The position numbers and the translations under genes are program-made. Source: Oceanihabitans sp. IOP_32 (lineage in GTDB: Bacteria > Bacteroidota > Bacteroidia > Flavobacteriales > Flavobacteriaceae). Taken from it: a DNA stretch of 64,000 nucleotides. The DNA is taken from assembly GCF_009498295.1 (NCBI RefSeq), contig NZ_CP040813.1, positions 3,355,001 to 3,419,000 on the forward strand, in the 5' to 3' direction. Shown one piece after another: positions 62,593-64,000 of this stretch; the stretch's first letter is position 1; each line of letters opens with the position of its first letter. The notes under the pieces were generated by a model. That model saw only the letters and a program-made list of their open reading frames with translations. It was not told the DNA's origin and did no database searches.

Positions 62593-63252
62593 ATGACCAA
62601 ACAAGAAAGCGTAAACTTTATAATTAACACCTTATATAAATTATATCCAGAAATTCCTGTTCCACTAGACCACAAAGACCCTTATACCTTGCTTATTGCA
62701 GTTTTACTATCGGCTCAAAGCACCGATGTTCGTGTAAATAAAATAACACCCTTACTTTTTGAGCAGGCCGATAACCCTTACGATATGGTTAAGCTTAGTG
62801 TAGAAGAAATTAGAGAAATAATCAAACCTGTTGGTTTATCTCCTATGAAGAGCAAAGGCATATACGGTTTGTCGCAAATTCTTATTGAAAAACACAACGG
62901 CGAAGTACCCCAAACTTTTGAAGCACTTGAAGAATTACCAGCCGTGGGCCATAAAACTGCGGGGGTTGTTCTGGCTCAAGCCTTTGGCATACCAGCGTTT
63001 CCCGTAGACACGCACATTCACAGACTCATGTACCGGTGGAATTTATCCAACGGAAAAAACGTGGTTCAAACCGAAAAAGACGCTAAACGCTTATTCCCTA
63101 AAGAATTATGGAACGATTTACACCTACAAATCATTTGGTATGGACGAGAATATTCTCCTGCAAGAGGTTGGGATTTAGATAAAGATATTATTACTAAAAC
63201 CGTAGGAAGAAAAAGCGTGATAAAAGAATATTATAAGCAGAAAAAGTCTTAA
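62593..63252 (+). CDS. nth: Endonuclease III (HhH-GPD) lacking the iron-sulphur cysteines
   Basis: A 219-residue DNA glycosylase/AP lyase. The helix-hairpin-helix ELPAVGHKTAGVV carries catalytic Lys121, and Asp139 in FPVDTHIHR is the second catalytic residue, as in E. coli Nth (Lys120, Asp138). SAQSTDVRVNK is the conserved N-terminal contact. Normal Nth ends with four cysteines that bind a 4Fe-4S cluster; here that part reads WYGREYSPARGWDLDKDIIT and the whole protein has no cysteine. It removes oxidised pyrimidines. Confidence 0.92.
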   Translation: MTKQESVNFIINTLYKLYPEIPVPLDHKDPYTLLIAVLLSAQSTDVRVNKITPLLFEQADNPYDMVKLSVEEIREIIKPVGLSPMKSKGIYGLSQILIEKHNGEVPQTFEALEELPAVGHKTAGVVLAQAFGIPAFPVDTHIHRLMYRWNLSNGKNVVQTEKDAKRLFPKELWNDLHLQIIWYGREYSPARGWDLDKDIITKTVGRKSVIKEYYKQKKS

Positions 63253-63273
63253 CCAAATTGGCTAAGACTTTTT
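63241..63273. terminator. Rho-independent terminator at the nth end
   Basis: Perfect stem AAAAAGTCTTA / TAAGACTTTTT (63241-63251 and 63263-63273) overlapping the nth stop codon, with A and T tracts for both directions. Confidence 0.8.
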
Positions 63274-63282
63274 AACTTCTGC

Positions 63283-63429
63283 CTAATTTAAAATCATTTC
63301 GAACTTTAGTTTTTCTAAATTAACAACCTTTAAACTCTTAGAGTAGTTTAAAATAAAACTAATGGTCTGATCGTTTGGCGTTAAATCGTGTAAATTTTTA
63401 GTTGAGGCTTTAGAGTAAAATTTTCCCAT
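63283..63429 (-). CDS. Conserved 48-residue protein
   Basis: From ATG 63429 the frame gives 48 residues (MGKFYSKASTKNLHDLTPND, then QTISFILNYSKSLKVVNLEK and LKFEMILN). Its composition is natural and I recall the same short protein beside this sigma-factor gene in Flavobacteriia. It lies 52 bp downstream of the sigma gene on the same strand. Function unknown; co-expression with the sigma factor is likely. Confidence 0.75.
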   Translation of the reverse strand: MGKFYSKASTKNLHDLTPNDQTISFILNYSKSLKVVNLEKLKFEMILN

Positions 63430-63481
63430 TTTTATATGCTTGGTTAGAACTAAAAAACGCAGTAAATCTTACTTTATTGCT

Positions 63482-64000
63482 TTAATCAGTTAAAATTATA
63501 TTATGCTTTTCAATTATCTTACGTAAATTAATCAAGGCATAGCGCATACGTCCTAAAGCGGTATTAATACTAACCCCAGTTCTTTCAGAAATTTCTTTAA
63601 AACTCATATCGTTGTACATACGCATTAATAACACTTCTTTTTGATCGTCTGGCAACTCCTCTACCAAGCGTCTTACATCTTGCTCTACCTGCGCTTTAAT
63701 TAAGGTTTTTTCTGCATTTAAGCTAGAGTCACTTAGCACAGAAAAAATACTAAAATCACCATGATTATCGAATTTGGGCATACGATTATTCTTTCTAAAA
63801 AAATCTATAACCAAATTATGAGCTATACGCATAACCCAAGGTAAAAACTTACCTTCTTCGTTGTATGCACCGCGCTTAAGTGTACGAATAACTTTTATAA
63901 AAGTGTCTTGAAAAATATCTTCAGTAATATCGCGATCGTAAACTTTAGAATAAATAAAACTATAAATTTTTTGTTTATGTCGGTTTACAAGTGTTTCTAA
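63482..64000 (-). CDS. ECF-type RNA polymerase sigma factor (5' end outside window)
   Basis: The frame is open to the window edge, so the first ~20 residues are missing. Visible: VNRHKQKIYSFIYSKVYDRDITEDIFQDTFIKVIRTLKRGAYNEEGKFLPWVMRIAHNLVIDFFRKNNR, region 2, and LPDDQKEVLLMRMYNDMSFKEISERTGVSINTALGRMRYALINLRKII, region 4. This is the sigma-70 family, ECF type. An ATG at 63832 inside the frame is internal, not the start. Confidence 0.92.
   Translation of the reverse strand, partial: LETLVNRHKQKIYSFIYSKVYDRDITEDIFQDTFIKVIRTLKRGAYNEEGKFLPWVMRIAHNLVIDFFRKNNRMPKFDNHGDFSIFSVLSDSSLNAEKTLIKAQVEQDVRRLVEELPDDQKEVLLMRMYNDMSFKEISERTGVSINTALGRMRYALINLRKIIEKHNIILTD

Noticed and set aside
1-64000. tRNA or rRNA genes
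   Set aside because: The intergenic stretches were read for cloverleaf arms and conserved rRNA words and none were recognised.

Overview
The window looks like a chromosomal stretch from a marine-type member of Flavobacteriaceae (Bacteroidota). The DNA is AT-rich. It carries two PorP/SprF-type proteins, a giant surface protein ending in a type IX secretion (T9SS) type B sorting domain, and proteins typical of Flavobacteriia (HYC_CC_PP protein, a 48-residue protein beside a sigma factor). A few start regions carry the Bacteroidota -7 promoter motif TAnnTTTG. No tRNA, rRNA, CRISPR array or prophage was seen.

Layout. (1) 1-4545: 3' part of a repeat-rich secreted adhesin plus its likely PorP/SprF partner. 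(2) 4776-18037: a one-directional copper/heavy-metal export block: HYC_CC_PP protein, CusA-like RND pump, TolC-like outer membrane factor, DUF302 protein, REP-associated tyrosine transposase (RAYT), HMA-AraC regulator, P1B ATPase, DUF305 protein, CusB-like adaptor with DUF3347, and an HMA lipoprotein. Small repeats saturate the block: six copies of a 33-bp palindrome (one inside the copA reading frame), two copies of another repeat inside the cusA reading frame, a 14-bp minisatellite before cusA and a long hairpin repeat before cusB. (3) 18138-29126: housekeeping and transport genes (DUF819 permease, TsaC/Sua5, UvrD/PcrA helicase, YgiQ radical SAM protein, CocE-type hydrolase, DASS symporter). 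(4) 29127-37922: a sparse region with a double-HTH regulator, a hybrid histidine kinase with a decayed LytTR tail, several gene remnants, a TolB-like protein and a truncated PorP/SprF.

(5) 37923-41518: a secreted repeat protein and a beta-helix lipoprotein. (6) 42006-50582: a glycoconjugate-type cluster joining an amino-acid adenylation enzyme and stand-alone carrier protein to acyltransferase-like proteins, a sugar formyltransferase, a PLP enzyme, an initiating phosphoglycosyl transferase, a FemAB/GNAT-like protein, a HAD phosphatase and an ATP-grasp ligase. This is the best candidate for a little-described pathway. (7) 50817-56630: Lrp regulator, M14 carboxypeptidase divergent from a XRE regulator with shared motif copies between them, small lipoproteins, a metallo-beta-lactamase-fold hydrolase and a conserved 491-residue protein. 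(8) 56704-62064: a 5.1-kb accessory segment bounded by 107-bp direct copies of the 3' end of bcp, holding an IS3-family element, an IS256-family element, a transposase remnant and orphan or truncated genes. (9) 61957-64000: bcp, an endonuclease III without its iron-sulphur cysteines, a 48-residue protein and an ECF-type sigma factor cut by the window edge.

The metal genes together form a full copper route: cytoplasmic export by the ATPase, periplasmic HMA/HMBD/DUF305 proteins, then CusCBA-like tripartite export, with an HMA-AraC protein as the probable sensor. All functional calls are from reading the translations; no database search was run.
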